22,033 bases of DNA, from contig DDTZ01000106.1 in the NCBI GenBank assembly GCA_002344565.1, positions 1 through 22,033 of the forward strand. The letters run 5' to 3'. Positions 1 through 7,415 of this stretch are shown here, one piece after another. The DNA is from Bdellovibrionaceae bacterium UBA2351 (lineage in GTDB: Bacteria; Bdellovibrionota; Bdellovibrionia; Bdellovibrionales; Bdellovibrionaceae). Position 1 is the stretch's first letter; each line of letters begins with the position of its first letter. The notes beneath the pieces are model-generated. The model saw only the letters and a list, made by a program, of their open reading frames with translations, was not told where the DNA came from and did no database searches. A program made the translations under genes and the position numbers.

Positions 1-798
1 AATATGGATGGTGCCGAAGGTGTATTGGATATTGATCCATTGAACATCACCCGCCGTTTGGCCTTGTGGGGGATCGGACCAGAATCAGAAGTGATTGTTT
101 TAGGGAAAGTGTTTGATAAAGGTCAAACGCAAGAAGCTAAAATGGGTCGCGTGGCTTGGATGCTAAAAGAAATGGGCGTAATGAACGTAAAGACATTCAA
201 CTATGAATTGTTTAAACGTGAAGTGTTCGGTTTAACAGAAGCTCCACCTGTAAACAAAGAAATGTGGATGCCGGTTGTAGATACACGTTCTGAAATCAAG
301 TTCGACGAGTTTCAACGCATTATCTATCCGTTTAATTACAATTTTAAATTCTATACAATCACACGGCTGGATGAAAAAGCGGGTTTACGAGTAGGTCGCT
401 TCAAAAATGCAAAAATTCACTTTATTGATGTCCGTTCTGAAAAAGAATTCAAAGATGCGAGCTTAAAGTCGCTGGATTCTAACTTTCCTTTGGAAAATAT
501 TCCGTGGGAACAGTTCTATACTCCAGAAGGCATCGTAAATTTTGCGTTTAAAAAGAATCTTAAAGCTAAAGGTATCGTCGAAGACGACGTTGTGATTTTG
601 ATTTCAAATCATGGTGTACGTTCCGGTGCTGCGACATTTGCACTTCGTGAAATGGGCTACACGGAATCGAAAAATTTCTCGGGCGGGTATAACTACCTAA
701 ACAATTCGATGACGTTAGAAAAACAAATCAATTCGGCCTTCTTTGAAAAGGAAAAACAAAAGAAGCGCAAGAAAGCCTCTAAGAAAAAGAAAAAATAA
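1..798 (+). CDS. Tandem rhodanese-domain protein, 5' truncated, catalytic Cys replaced by Ser
   Basis: The reading frame is open at the left edge, and the first visible methionine (position 4) already lies inside a rhodanese domain, so the start is outside the window. Counting from that Met, residues 15-70 resemble the second half of a rhodanese domain and residues about 87-235 form a complete one, with IDVRSEKEF near 141-149 and a FSGGYNYL stretch near 225-232. The active-site loop that normally reads CxxGxRS here reads SNHGVRSG (S201-G208), so the sulfur-accepting cysteine is serine. Active enzymes of this family transfer sulfane sulfur from thiosulfate or mercaptopyruvate. This one is probably catalytically dead or acts in binding (inference). 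The last 20 residues are almost all Lys/Arg/Ser, a strongly basic tail. Family assignment is good; cellular role is unknown. Confidence 0.8.
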   Translation, partial: NMDGAEGVLDIDPLNITRRLALWGIGPESEVIVLGKVFDKGQTQEAKMGRVAWMLKEMGVMNVKTFNYELFKREVFGLTEAPPVNKEMWMPVVDTRSEIKFDEFQRIIYPFNYNFKFYTITRLDEKAGLRVGRFKNAKIHFIDVRSEKEFKDASLKSLDSNFPLENIPWEQFYTPEGIVNFAFKKNLKAKGIVEDDVVILISNHGVRSGAATFALREMGYTESKNFSGGYNYLNNSMTLEKQINSAFFEKEKQKKRKKASKKKKK

Positions 799-806
799 AT
801 AGCGAC

Positions 807-852
807 GGCTCTGAATTCAAAGACCTAGATGAAACGGACCGTATTCAGAGCC
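807..852. repeat. Perfect 10-bp inverted repeat after the rhodanese gene
   Basis: GGCTCTGAAT at 807-816 is the exact reverse complement of ATTCAGAGCC at 843-852, with a 26-nt loop, beginning 8 bp after the stop codon. It could be an mRNA 3'-end hairpin for the rhodanese gene. No T-run follows on the plus strand, so it does not look like a standard intrinsic terminator. Confidence 0.45.
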
Positions 853-927
853 CTTAACCAGCGTATAGAAATACTACAGGTGTCTAAGGTTGCGGGTGAA
901 GCAGGCCATTAAGTGAGCTTTATTCGC

Positions 928-969
928 TATAAGATGGCATTTAAGGCGCAATAGATTTCCTTTGGGAAA
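928..969 (+). promoter_or_regulatory. Possible -10 element and leader hairpin of the kinase-like gene
   Basis: TATAAG at 928-933 is a 5/6 match to a sigma-70 -10 box, 38 bp before the ATG at 972; no convincing -35 element is visible. Just before the start codon, TTTCC (956-960) and GGAAA (965-969) can pair around a 4-nt loop. This would enclose the only weak ribosome binding sequence (GGGAAA). Both are tentative. Confidence 0.25.
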
Positions 970-971
970 CT

Positions 972-2456
972 ATGCCTAATTTAATTAAATTTAAGCCTTT
1001 TTTTGTCGTTATTTTTCTGGTTTGGTCGACGCTCGCGCGGACCCTTCCGACCGTGAATGAGTTTGAAACCGAAGTGCTTAAGATTTTGGATACCTATCCT
1101 GACTACCAAGAGGATTATACTACGTACGAGAAAAATATATCGTGGTTGGTAAAGACAGGGAATCCTCGAAATACTTTATATGAACGGGCTTATCGCCGGT
1201 CTCTGGAATTAATTAAAACGGATCGCTGGCAAGAAGCTATCTGGACATTAAAACGATCCGGTTTAGTACCGTATGGAAATGCGCTAGAGAGTTTTTTAGG
1301 ATTGGCGATGGAAAACCTGGATTTCAAAGGTTCTTATTTGTCTGGTGAAGGCATCAATCGATCTTCGCTCGCAACGATACAATTAAGTGAACGTCGATCG
1401 ATTCAGGTGCTTACTAAGTCGGGTGATGGCTCAACGCCGCTAGCGACAGAGGCGGAAATAGGTACACATCGAATCGATGATTTTTTTAATATTAATATGG
1501 TCGCGTTGACGATGTCAGGAAAACATCGAGGCTCGCAGGAAATGTCGATGCAGTTGGTTGTTCCTGGTATGATATACTCAGGGTTAAATTTTAGAGATCG
1601 TGGCTATCAGTACGCCTATCCCGAAGTTTATTTTTTGGATTTTTTAATGGGAAATTTAGATCGGCATCATGAAAACTCTGGCTACACCAGAGCTAAGCGA
1701 TTTTTTTTCTACGACCACGGACGATTGCTTGCTTATGGATCGTTTTTAGCACCTTTAGAAATTCACAAGCAGCCTTTTGATAAAAACTATCAATTGCCAT
1801 ACTTTGTTGAACAGAAGATACGTCACACAAGTGTCGCGCAGTTTGCCTCCTATTTAAAATCCATGGAGTTTCCACAAACCGCAATCGATTATATGTCAGT
1901 CACGTATGCGTCGGCCAAGCAAGCAATTGAAAGCCGTCCCACGCTAGCACCACCCATCGCGATAATGACGGCATCGTCATCATTTGGACCGAATCAAGAA
2001 AGTCCATTGATGGTGTACATGAGAAAAAAAGTAGATACTTTGATCAAACGGAAACGCGAAGAGGCTGAGGCTATGCGATTAAAAGCGCAGGCGCAAGAGG
2101 ATGCGTTAGATCGATTTTTTGCCGAGCAGGAACGAGAAATGGAAGCTTTGTTTATGGAGACCACGGACTCTATGTACGAGAGTAAGGTTAACAGGGCTAA
2201 AAATTTTGAAGATTTAAAATATATCATTAGCCTGGATCGAGTTACGACGACGGCTGTCCGACAGACTCAATTATTAGAAAAAATAGTATTGTCTTTAAAA
2301 GAAGGAAAAATTACGCGTGCTGAGTTTTTAGATTTACATGCTCGATTTGTAAAGCTTCGGTTAGCGAAGGATGTAAGAACAACGGCAGAAAGTATTTTAA
2401 AAAACCTTTCTGCCGAGTCTACCCAAAATAGATGTCGCCGATTCTATGGAAACTAA
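972..2456 (+). CDS. Exported Fam20/HipA/PI-kinase-like fold protein with C-terminal coiled coil
   Basis: A 494-aa protein with a hydrophobic N-terminus (residues about 7-22) that looks like a signal peptide. The central region has the layout of a Fam20-type atypical kinase. A candidate ATP-binding lysine sits at K149 (QVLTKSGDG). A helix with AEIGTHRIDDFF (161-172) resembles the Fam20 glutamate helix. The catalytic-loop motif DFLMGNLDRHHEN (223-235) has D230 as catalytic base candidate and N235 as metal ligand. DHG at 248-250 stands where Fam20 has DNG. Residues about 350-405 are charged, rich in E/K/R/A/Q, and likely a coiled coil. Family members phosphorylate proteins, sugars or lipids, and metazoan Fam20 acts in the secretory pathway. 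The function here is inferred only from motifs. The 3' end overlaps the convergent HD-GYP gene by 4 bp. The start has only a weak ribosome binding site. Confidence 0.6.
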   Translation: MPNLIKFKPFFVVIFLVWSTLARTLPTVNEFETEVLKILDTYPDYQEDYTTYEKNISWLVKTGNPRNTLYERAYRRSLELIKTDRWQEAIWTLKRSGLVPYGNALESFLGLAMENLDFKGSYLSGEGINRSSLATIQLSERRSIQVLTKSGDGSTPLATEAEIGTHRIDDFFNINMVALTMSGKHRGSQEMSMQLVVPGMIYSGLNFRDRGYQYAYPEVYFLDFLMGNLDRHHENSGYTRAKRFFFYDHGRLLAYGSFLAPLEIHKQPFDKNYQLPYFVEQKIRHTSVAQFASYLKSMEFPQTAIDYMSVTYASAKQAIESRPTLAPPIAIMTASSSFGPNQESPLMVYMRKKVDTLIKRKREEAEAMRLKAQAQEDALDRFFAEQEREMEALFMETTDSMYESKVNRAKNFEDLKYIISLDRVTTTAVRQTQLLEKIVLSLKEGKITRAEFLDLHARFVKLRLAKDVRTTAESILKNLSAESTQNRCRRFYGN

Positions 2457-3403
2457 GACGCCGCAGACTGAATCTTGAACAATACCGAATGCATCGCTTT
2501 TAACATGTCGGGATCATAGCGTCCTGACAGTTTGTCTCTCATCATTGTAAGCGCCTCGTGGGGAGTCATCGGTTTATTATAAGATCTTTGTGTTGTCATT
2601 GCGTCGTACGTATCACAAATGGCCACGATACGTGCATAAGGATGAATCTCAGGTCCCGTGATTTGTTGCGGATATCCGTTACCAGCCCACGATTCGTGAT
2701 GTTCAAAGCATGCCGCCTTAACACCATCGCTGATGTTAGGATTTTGATTCAAGATGATTAAGCCATACTGTGGATGACGCTTCATCTGTTCCCATTCGGC
2801 ATCATCGAGTGGGCCTTTTTTACATAATATTTCTAAGGCTACGTTTCGTTTACCGATGTCATGGAATAGGCAACCAATGCCTAATTCTTCCATTTCTTTT
2901 GGGCCGAAACCTAAGATTTTCCCTAACCCCAGCGAATAGATACTGACATCAAGCGAGTGATTGTATGTGTAGAAATCGTGACCTGATAGGCTCAATAGGT
3001 AGCCGACGCTTTCGGGTGCACTATCCATGAAGTTGATAAAGTCACTGATGATCGGTTTAGATTCATCAAGGGCTTTATTAACATCCGGATTTTCAAAGAG
3101 ATCTTCCATAATAGCGATCGAAGATTCGCGCAGAATAGCAGCCTTTTCATTATTTGGAATTTCCGTGGAGTTTATTTCTTCTTTCACCCATGCCCGATAG
3201 ATGTCACGATCGGTGATTTTCACAAAAAATGAACTTCCCGTGTCTTTAGAGTGTAGGGTTTCAATTTTTTGCAATTGCAAAGCTTCGCCGGCTTTGCGGT
3301 ACAAAACCATGCGTCCATCGATGTATACGTAGATATCAAAAGACGTGATTTTTTCAGGTCTTAGCGTGCTTAATCGAATGCGAAAAAATTGATTGATGTC
3401 CAT
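2453..3403 (-). CDS. HD-GYP domain cyclic-di-GMP phosphodiesterase
   Basis: A 316-aa cytoplasmic protein with no signal peptide or membrane segment. Residues 1-125 form an N-terminal domain with no motif I recognise. Residues about 140-310 are an HD-GYP domain: H149, the metal-binding pair HDIGK (181-185), H210, HH at 235-236, GNGYP (241-245, so GYP is intact), and D264 in AICDTYDAM, followed by TQRSYNKP. All key positions are present, so hydrolysis of cyclic di-GMP to pGpG/GMP is expected from the family. In predatory deltaproteobacteria-like organisms such enzymes tune lifestyle switching and motility (general knowledge; the role here is unknown). The start at 3403 has a poor ribosome binding site (TAGGTA directly before ATG). 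It is divergent from recG, and its stop codon overlaps that of the kinase-like gene. Confidence 0.88.
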   Translation of the reverse strand: MDINQFFRIRLSTLRPEKITSFDIYVYIDGRMVLYRKAGEALQLQKIETLHSKDTGSSFFVKITDRDIYRAWVKEEINSTEIPNNEKAAILRESSIAIMEDLFENPDVNKALDESKPIISDFINFMDSAPESVGYLLSLSGHDFYTYNHSLDVSIYSLGLGKILGFGPKEMEELGIGCLFHDIGKRNVALEILCKKGPLDDAEWEQMKRHPQYGLIILNQNPNISDGVKAACFEHHESWAGNGYPQQITGPEIHPYARIVAICDTYDAMTTQRSYNKPMTPHEALTMMRDKLSGRYDPDMLKAMHSVLFKIQSAAS

Positions 3404-3437
3404 TACCTATTTAAGCATCATTGATTTTTAAAAACTA

Positions 3438-3466
3438 GAGACAAATGTCTAGAATCATTCTAAAAT
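3438..3466 (+). promoter_or_regulatory. Candidate recG promoter in the recG/HD-GYP divergent region
   Basis: GAGACA (3438-3443), a 17-bp spacer and TAAAAT (3461-3466) fit a sigma-70 promoter (4/6 and 5/6 matches), 31 bp before the recG start. The -35 side overlaps the small inverted repeat AGACA-AA-TGTCT (3439-3450). A regulator binding there could affect both divergent genes (inference). Confidence 0.4.
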
Positions 3467-3497
3467 TGTTTTAACCCGAAAGTGTCCCAAGGAGAGA

Positions 3498-5642
3498 ATG
3501 AATTACAGTCGATCTGATTCCAAACCTAGAGTGAATCCAAATAAAGGCAAAGCGCCTCCTTTAGAGCTTAAGACTCATGTCCAGTATATTAAAGGGGTTG
3601 GACCGGCACTTGGCGAAATCTTAGCTAAAAATGGAGTTCGGACGGTACGGGATTTGATCGAAATTTTTCCGCGTACCTACGAAGATCGTCGTAGCGGCAT
3701 TAAAATCAGAGACCTAAAATTAGATCAACTGGTCAGCATGAAAGCCACATTGCTGAAAGTACAGAGTATTCCTTTGGGACGCACGAGCCGTAAAATTTAC
3801 GATATCACTTTGCAAGATTCATCCGGACAAATTCACTGCAAGTTTTTCCGCGTTCCCTATAAAGGATATTTTGAACGCTTTAAGCCGTTCCAAGAAATTC
3901 GTGTTGTGGGTAAAGTTATTGATTATCGAGGACGATTAGAATTTCATCATCCCGATTTACGCGATATTGATGCAGAAGAAGAACTACAGGATGAAGTCAT
4001 TCCGGTGTACGTTGAAATGGATGGCATCAGTAGTTTTAAGTGGCAGAAACTGATTCGCTTTGCCTTATCTGAAATCATGAAGAATCCCGAGAATTTGAAA
4101 TACGATGCTTTGCCAGCATCGGTTCGTCAGAAAGCGGGGTTGATAGGATACTTTGATGCCATTAAATCTGTTCATTATCCAGACAAAGACAAATATTTAG
4201 AGTTTTTAGAACTACGCAGTCGTGCTCATCGTCGTTTGATTTTTGAAGAGTTCTTTTTGTTAGAAACATTTTTATTTTCAAAAAAACTCGGATTACAAAA
4301 AGAAAAATCACCTAACTACGTCTCTTTTGGTGAGCTCAAAAGCAAAGTTATCGGGAATCTGCCATTTAAACTAACCAACGGGCAGTTGAACGCGATCGCT
4401 GAAATCGAAGGTGACTTCATCAAAGGGCATCCGATGCATCGCTTGATTCAGGGCGATGTTGGATGCGGGAAAACGCTAGTGGCGTTTGTCGCCGCAGTTA
4501 TGATGAAGGAAAATAGTTATCAAAGCTGTATCATGGTTCCAACAGAAATTCTGGCAGAGCAGCATTACAAGAACGCAATCAATTATTTAGCCGGGCACGG
4601 TGTGACGGTGGCTTTATTAACTGGAAAAACAAAAGCCAGTGAGCGTCGCGAGCTTTTCGGAAAATTAGCACTGGGACAAATTGATTTGTTAATCGGAACA
4701 CATGCTCTTCTGGAAGATGATGTTGTATTTAAAAGTTTAAGCCTAGTAGTCATTGATGAACAGCATCGCTTCGGTGTTAATCAGCGGGCGAAATTAAAAG
4801 CAAAAGGCGCGTCGCCTCATTTTCTTGTAATGACGGCAACGCCGATTCCACGAACGCTATCAATGACGGTGTTTGGTGACTTGGATGTAACGCTGATTAA
4901 AGAGCTACCTCCTGGGCGTACGCCGATTCAAACGCGAGCGGTTTTCCAAAATAAAATGGGTCAAGCTCTAGACTTTATGAAACAGCAAGTGGAAAAAGGT
5001 CGTCAAGGTTACATTGTATTTCCATTGGTTGAAGAGAGTGAAAAGATCGATTTGAAAAATGCGACCGAAGAATTTGAGCGCCTTAAAACTGAGTTTCCAA
5101 AGATTCGTTGGGCATTACTGCATGGTAAAATGAAGCCTGCCGAAAAAGACGAAATCATGAATGCGTTTAAAAATAAGGAGTTTGATATTCTCGTTTCGAC
5201 AACGGTGATCGAGGTAGGGGTGGATGTACCCAATGCCAATATCATGTTAATTGAACACGCCGAACGTTTTGGTTTATCTCAATTGCATCAGCTGCGTGGG
5301 CGTGTTGGCCGTGGGGAACATAAAAGTTTTTGTATCTTAATTATGGGCTACGCCGTTAACGAAGAGTCAAAGGAACGTGTCAGTTTTATGGAGAAAAGTA
5401 CCGACGGATTTGAAATCGCCGAGTTCGATTTGAAAATTCGCGGACCGGGTGAATTTTTAGGAACAAAACAATCGGGCCTGGTCAGTTTTAAAATAGCGGA
5501 TCTGATTAAGAACCAAGATATCTTAATTGAAGCACGCGCGTACGCTGCGGATGCATTAATGGCCGATCCTAAATTAGAGAAGTCTGAAAATATATTTATT
5601 AAACAGCATCTTCAAACAAAGAAAGATGCCGATCTGGGATAG
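3498..5642 (+). CDS. recG: ATP-dependent DNA helicase RecG
   Basis: A 714-aa protein, close to the usual RecG length (about 690). It remodels stalled replication forks and Holliday junctions, driving fork reversal and branch migration in the cytoplasm. From the N-terminus: a helix-hairpin-helix-like segment (YIKGVGPALGEIL, 30-42) and an OB-fold wedge domain (about 75-160). The helicase core follows with Walker A GDVGCGKT (319-326), DEQH motif II (420-423), TAT motif III (446-448), and a second RecA-like lobe with STTVIEVGVDVP and QLRGRVGRG motifs. The C-terminal part carries FEIAEFDLKIRGPGEFLGTKQSG, typical of RecG. The start is supported by AAGGAG at 3489-3494. It appears to be a single-gene unit, convergent with the stress protein gene, with only 49 bp between them and no obvious terminator. 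Confidence 0.97.
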   Translation: MNYSRSDSKPRVNPNKGKAPPLELKTHVQYIKGVGPALGEILAKNGVRTVRDLIEIFPRTYEDRRSGIKIRDLKLDQLVSMKATLLKVQSIPLGRTSRKIYDITLQDSSGQIHCKFFRVPYKGYFERFKPFQEIRVVGKVIDYRGRLEFHHPDLRDIDAEEELQDEVIPVYVEMDGISSFKWQKLIRFALSEIMKNPENLKYDALPASVRQKAGLIGYFDAIKSVHYPDKDKYLEFLELRSRAHRRLIFEEFFLLETFLFSKKLGLQKEKSPNYVSFGELKSKVIGNLPFKLTNGQLNAIAEIEGDFIKGHPMHRLIQGDVGCGKTLVAFVAAVMMKENSYQSCIMVPTEILAEQHYKNAINYLAGHGVTVALLTGKTKASERRELFGKLALGQIDLLIGTHALLEDDVVFKSLSLVVIDEQHRFGVNQRAKLKAKGASPHFLVMTATPIPRTLSMTVFGDLDVTLIKELPPGRTPIQTRAVFQNKMGQALDFMKQQVEKGRQGYIVFPLVEESEKIDLKNATEEFERLKTEFPKIRWALLHGKMKPAEKDEIMNAFKNKEFDILVSTTVIEVGVDVPNANIMLIEHAERFGLSQLHQLRGRVGRGEHKSFCILIMGYAVNEESKERVSFMEKSTDGFEIAEFDLKIRGPGEFLGTKQSGLVSFKIADLIKNQDILIEARAYAADALMADPKLEKSENIFIKQHLQTKKDADLG

Positions 5643-5691
5643 TGGCTTAATCCTCGGCCCGTGTGTGAGGGCTCCCGTTGAATAGATGGCT

Positions 5692-6567
5692 CTAACGCAG
5701 CACTAAAACAGGAAGGTTACTTCCTCTTAGAATTTGACGAGTTACGCTACCACCCATTAACGCTGTTGTACTATTAGATTTGGCCAGAACAGAAATTATA
5801 TCAGCCTCTACTTTTTTAGCAGTTTTAAAGGCAAGTTCACTTATCATAGCAAATTCAGGGGTGATTTGAAACTCGCACTTAACATGGGATTTAGCGCATT
5901 TATACTCAATTTCTTTTTGCCACTTTTTTACGGAATTTTTGTAAGTTTCAACTTCTTCATCCACTTCACTCTCTGGAGTCTCGTACCAAAAGTGTGCGGC
6001 ATGAAAAATCACAAGTTTCGCATTTAGATGCTTACAAAATTTAATCATCTCAGTTAACGCTTCAGTGGACTTTTTCGAGGGCTCATGACAAAACATGACC
6101 GTCTTTATTTTTCCGGATAATTTCGAGTGTGGATTAATCACGAGCAGTTTTTTTTCACTAAAATGAACCGCCGATTCTGCAAAACTTCCAAGAAACATTT
6201 TTTTAAGTTTGCTTCCGCCTTGGCTATAGATCACACAAATATCACATTTTTTACCTTTTCCAATTTTCAATAAGCGCATTGCTGCCTTGGACTTTGAATA
6301 GGTCGGATAATCAATAACATTTATATTGGTCAATTTGGTCGGTATGCCTGCTTTAGCCAGTTTATTTTTAATCAGTTGCTGGGGATACTCGCTAAATCGG
6401 TCTTTTTTGGGGACGTCATAAGCTAAATTAAGCTCATTTTCCATTCGGGTAACGACAAATCCAACTTCGATCTCTTCATTTCCACACACTTCTTTTATTA
6501 ACTTATAGGCGCTTTTTATCTGCGATTCGCTTTGATGAAATGGTTCTACGGCCCAAAGTGCTTTCAT
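5692..6567 (-). CDS. Tandem universal stress protein (UspA family)
   Basis: I place the start at the ATG at 6567 because an AAGGAG site lies 6 nt upstream. A longer frame would need a TTG at 6591 and places that site inside the gene. The protein is 291 aa, about twice a single Usp domain. The C-terminal half ends with MGGSVTRQILRGSNLPVLVL, matching the Usp nucleotide-binding signature G-2x-G-9x-G-[ST]. The first half has a related stretch (KKMFLGSFAESAVHFSEKKLLVINP region), so both halves are Usp-like. The family binds ATP or other small ligands and protects cells during starvation or oxidative stress; no ligand can be named here. The protein is unusually rich in lysine and its codons are more AT-rich than recG, which might reflect foreign origin or simple drift. 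Confidence 0.85.
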   Translation of the reverse strand: MKALWAVEPFHQSESQIKSAYKLIKEVCGNEEIEVGFVVTRMENELNLAYDVPKKDRFSEYPQQLIKNKLAKAGIPTKLTNINVIDYPTYSKSKAAMRLLKIGKGKKCDICVIYSQGGSKLKKMFLGSFAESAVHFSEKKLLVINPHSKLSGKIKTVMFCHEPSKKSTEALTEMIKFCKHLNAKLVIFHAAHFWYETPESEVDEEVETYKNSVKKWQKEIEYKCAKSHVKCEFQITPEFAMISELAFKTAKKVEADIISVLAKSNSTTALMGGSVTRQILRGSNLPVLVLR

Positions 6568-6705
6568 GGTTGACTCCTTGATAGAAAACAAAGGTTAAGA
6601 ATTTCTAGTTCTAGTATTGTAACTCAAATCCCCATTCCTTCATAGACTAGAGTACCTAAATTAAAATTTCTTTTAGTATTGATCAAATAGATAAAAAGGA
6701 TTCGG

Positions 6706-6726
6706 TGTATCTGTTTAATAGATACA
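6706..6726. promoter_or_regulatory. 7-7-7 inverted repeat upstream of the stress protein gene
   Basis: TGTATCT (6706-6712), a 7-nt spacer and AGATACA (6720-6726) form a perfect dyad about 140 bp upstream of the Usp start. It could be an operator, or a hairpin: on the plus strand it is soon followed by a run of seven T. No plus-strand gene needs a terminator here, so operator use is slightly favoured. A possible minus-strand -10 (TACAAT) for the Usp gene lies nearer the gene, without a clear -35. Confidence 0.3.
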
Positions 6727-6773
6727 AAATATTTTTTTAGAGTGCTTTTAACTTTAATAATCGGTGCTTAAAA

Positions 6774-6789
6774 CCAGCTTCTATGAAGC
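6774..6789 (-). terminator. Weak terminator-like hairpin after the P450/cytochrome cluster
   Basis: On the minus strand, just after the stop codon at 6796, GCTTC-ATA-GAAGC (6789-6777) can form a 5-bp hairpin followed by TGGTTTTA. Stem and T-run are short, so the call is tentative, but its position at the end of the four-gene cluster fits. Confidence 0.25.
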
Positions 6790-6795
6790 CCTGCT

Positions 6796-7404
6796 TTACG
6801 GATTTAACCAAGGCTGTTTAGCTAAACAGTCTTTAAGTTTTGCCGCTAGCTCCGCAGTTTTTGGACTGCTTGCTTTGTCTAACGAATACTGGGTCGGAAA
6901 TAGCTTCATACGTCCGCGGACGATCTCAAAGTCATTAATTATGAGCTGATTGTTCTCGACCCTAAGGGTTTCAAGAACGATACGAGCGAATTTCTTTTCA
7001 CCCGTTTGTTTAGAAATAGAGGGAACATAAACTGCGGCCGAAAATGATTTGCCATCGGGAAGGGCTGTGAATTCTACGCGACGAGGCGGCGATTTCACAC
7101 ATAGACCTTGTGCTTTTTTTTCGATGAGTCCGTCGATAGTTTTATTGATAGAAGATAGATAGTACAGCTTACCATCTAACAAGCCAAAAGCCATATAGGC
7201 ATCATTCTGTAACAAATGGTTTTTGCCATTCTTTTTAATGAAGAAACCTGATTTACCCGTCCATTCAGTTCCGTCGAGCTCGGTCATAATTTGTTGGACA
7301 CGAGCTTCATCGGTTACTGCTGTTTCGTTGTTTGATTCGGTAGTCTGAGCTAGACTCAGACTACATAACACCAAACTAAATAGAGCGAAATAAACGGATT
7401 TCAT
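6796..7404 (-). CDS. Small exported protein of unknown function, last gene of the P450 cluster
   Basis: A 202-aa protein with a clear Sec signal peptide (hydrophobic residues 5-18, likely cleavage after SLSLA-Q). The mature part has two cysteines, C102 and C193, which could form a disulfide in the periplasm. It looks like a compact mixed alpha/beta domain with several short hydrophobic strands and a terminal helix; I do not recognise a family. Its start has an AAGGAA site 7-8 nt upstream. It lies 11 bp downstream of the di-haem cytochrome gene on the same strand, so it is probably co-transcribed. Association with that cytochrome, as chaperone, partner or substrate carrier, is inference from position only. 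Confidence 0.8.
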   Translation of the reverse strand: MKSVYFALFSLVLCSLSLAQTTESNNETAVTDEARVQQIMTELDGTEWTGKSGFFIKKNGKNHLLQNDAYMAFGLLDGKLYYLSSINKTIDGLIEKKAQGLCVKSPPRRVEFTALPDGKSFSAAVYVPSISKQTGEKKFARIVLETLRVENNQLIINDFEIVRGRMKLFPTQYSLDKASSPKTAELAAKLKDCLAKQPWLNP

Positions 7405-7415
7405 ATTGAATTTCC

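Noticed and set aside
799..971. A tRNA or small RNA in the gap before the kinase-like gene
   Set aside because: The perfect stem has an overly long loop and there are no D- or T-arm-like stems or anticodon loop; it cannot be supported as an RNA gene.
5643..5691. Terminator between recG and the Usp gene
   Set aside because: GGCCC and GGGCTC can pair for only about four bases around an 8-nt loop and no T-run follows, so I do not call one.
6764..6949. A 61-codon plus-strand open frame at the end of the P450 cluster
   Set aside because: It overlaps the opposite-strand exported protein gene, has no ribosome binding site and no recognisable sequence; it is a shadow.
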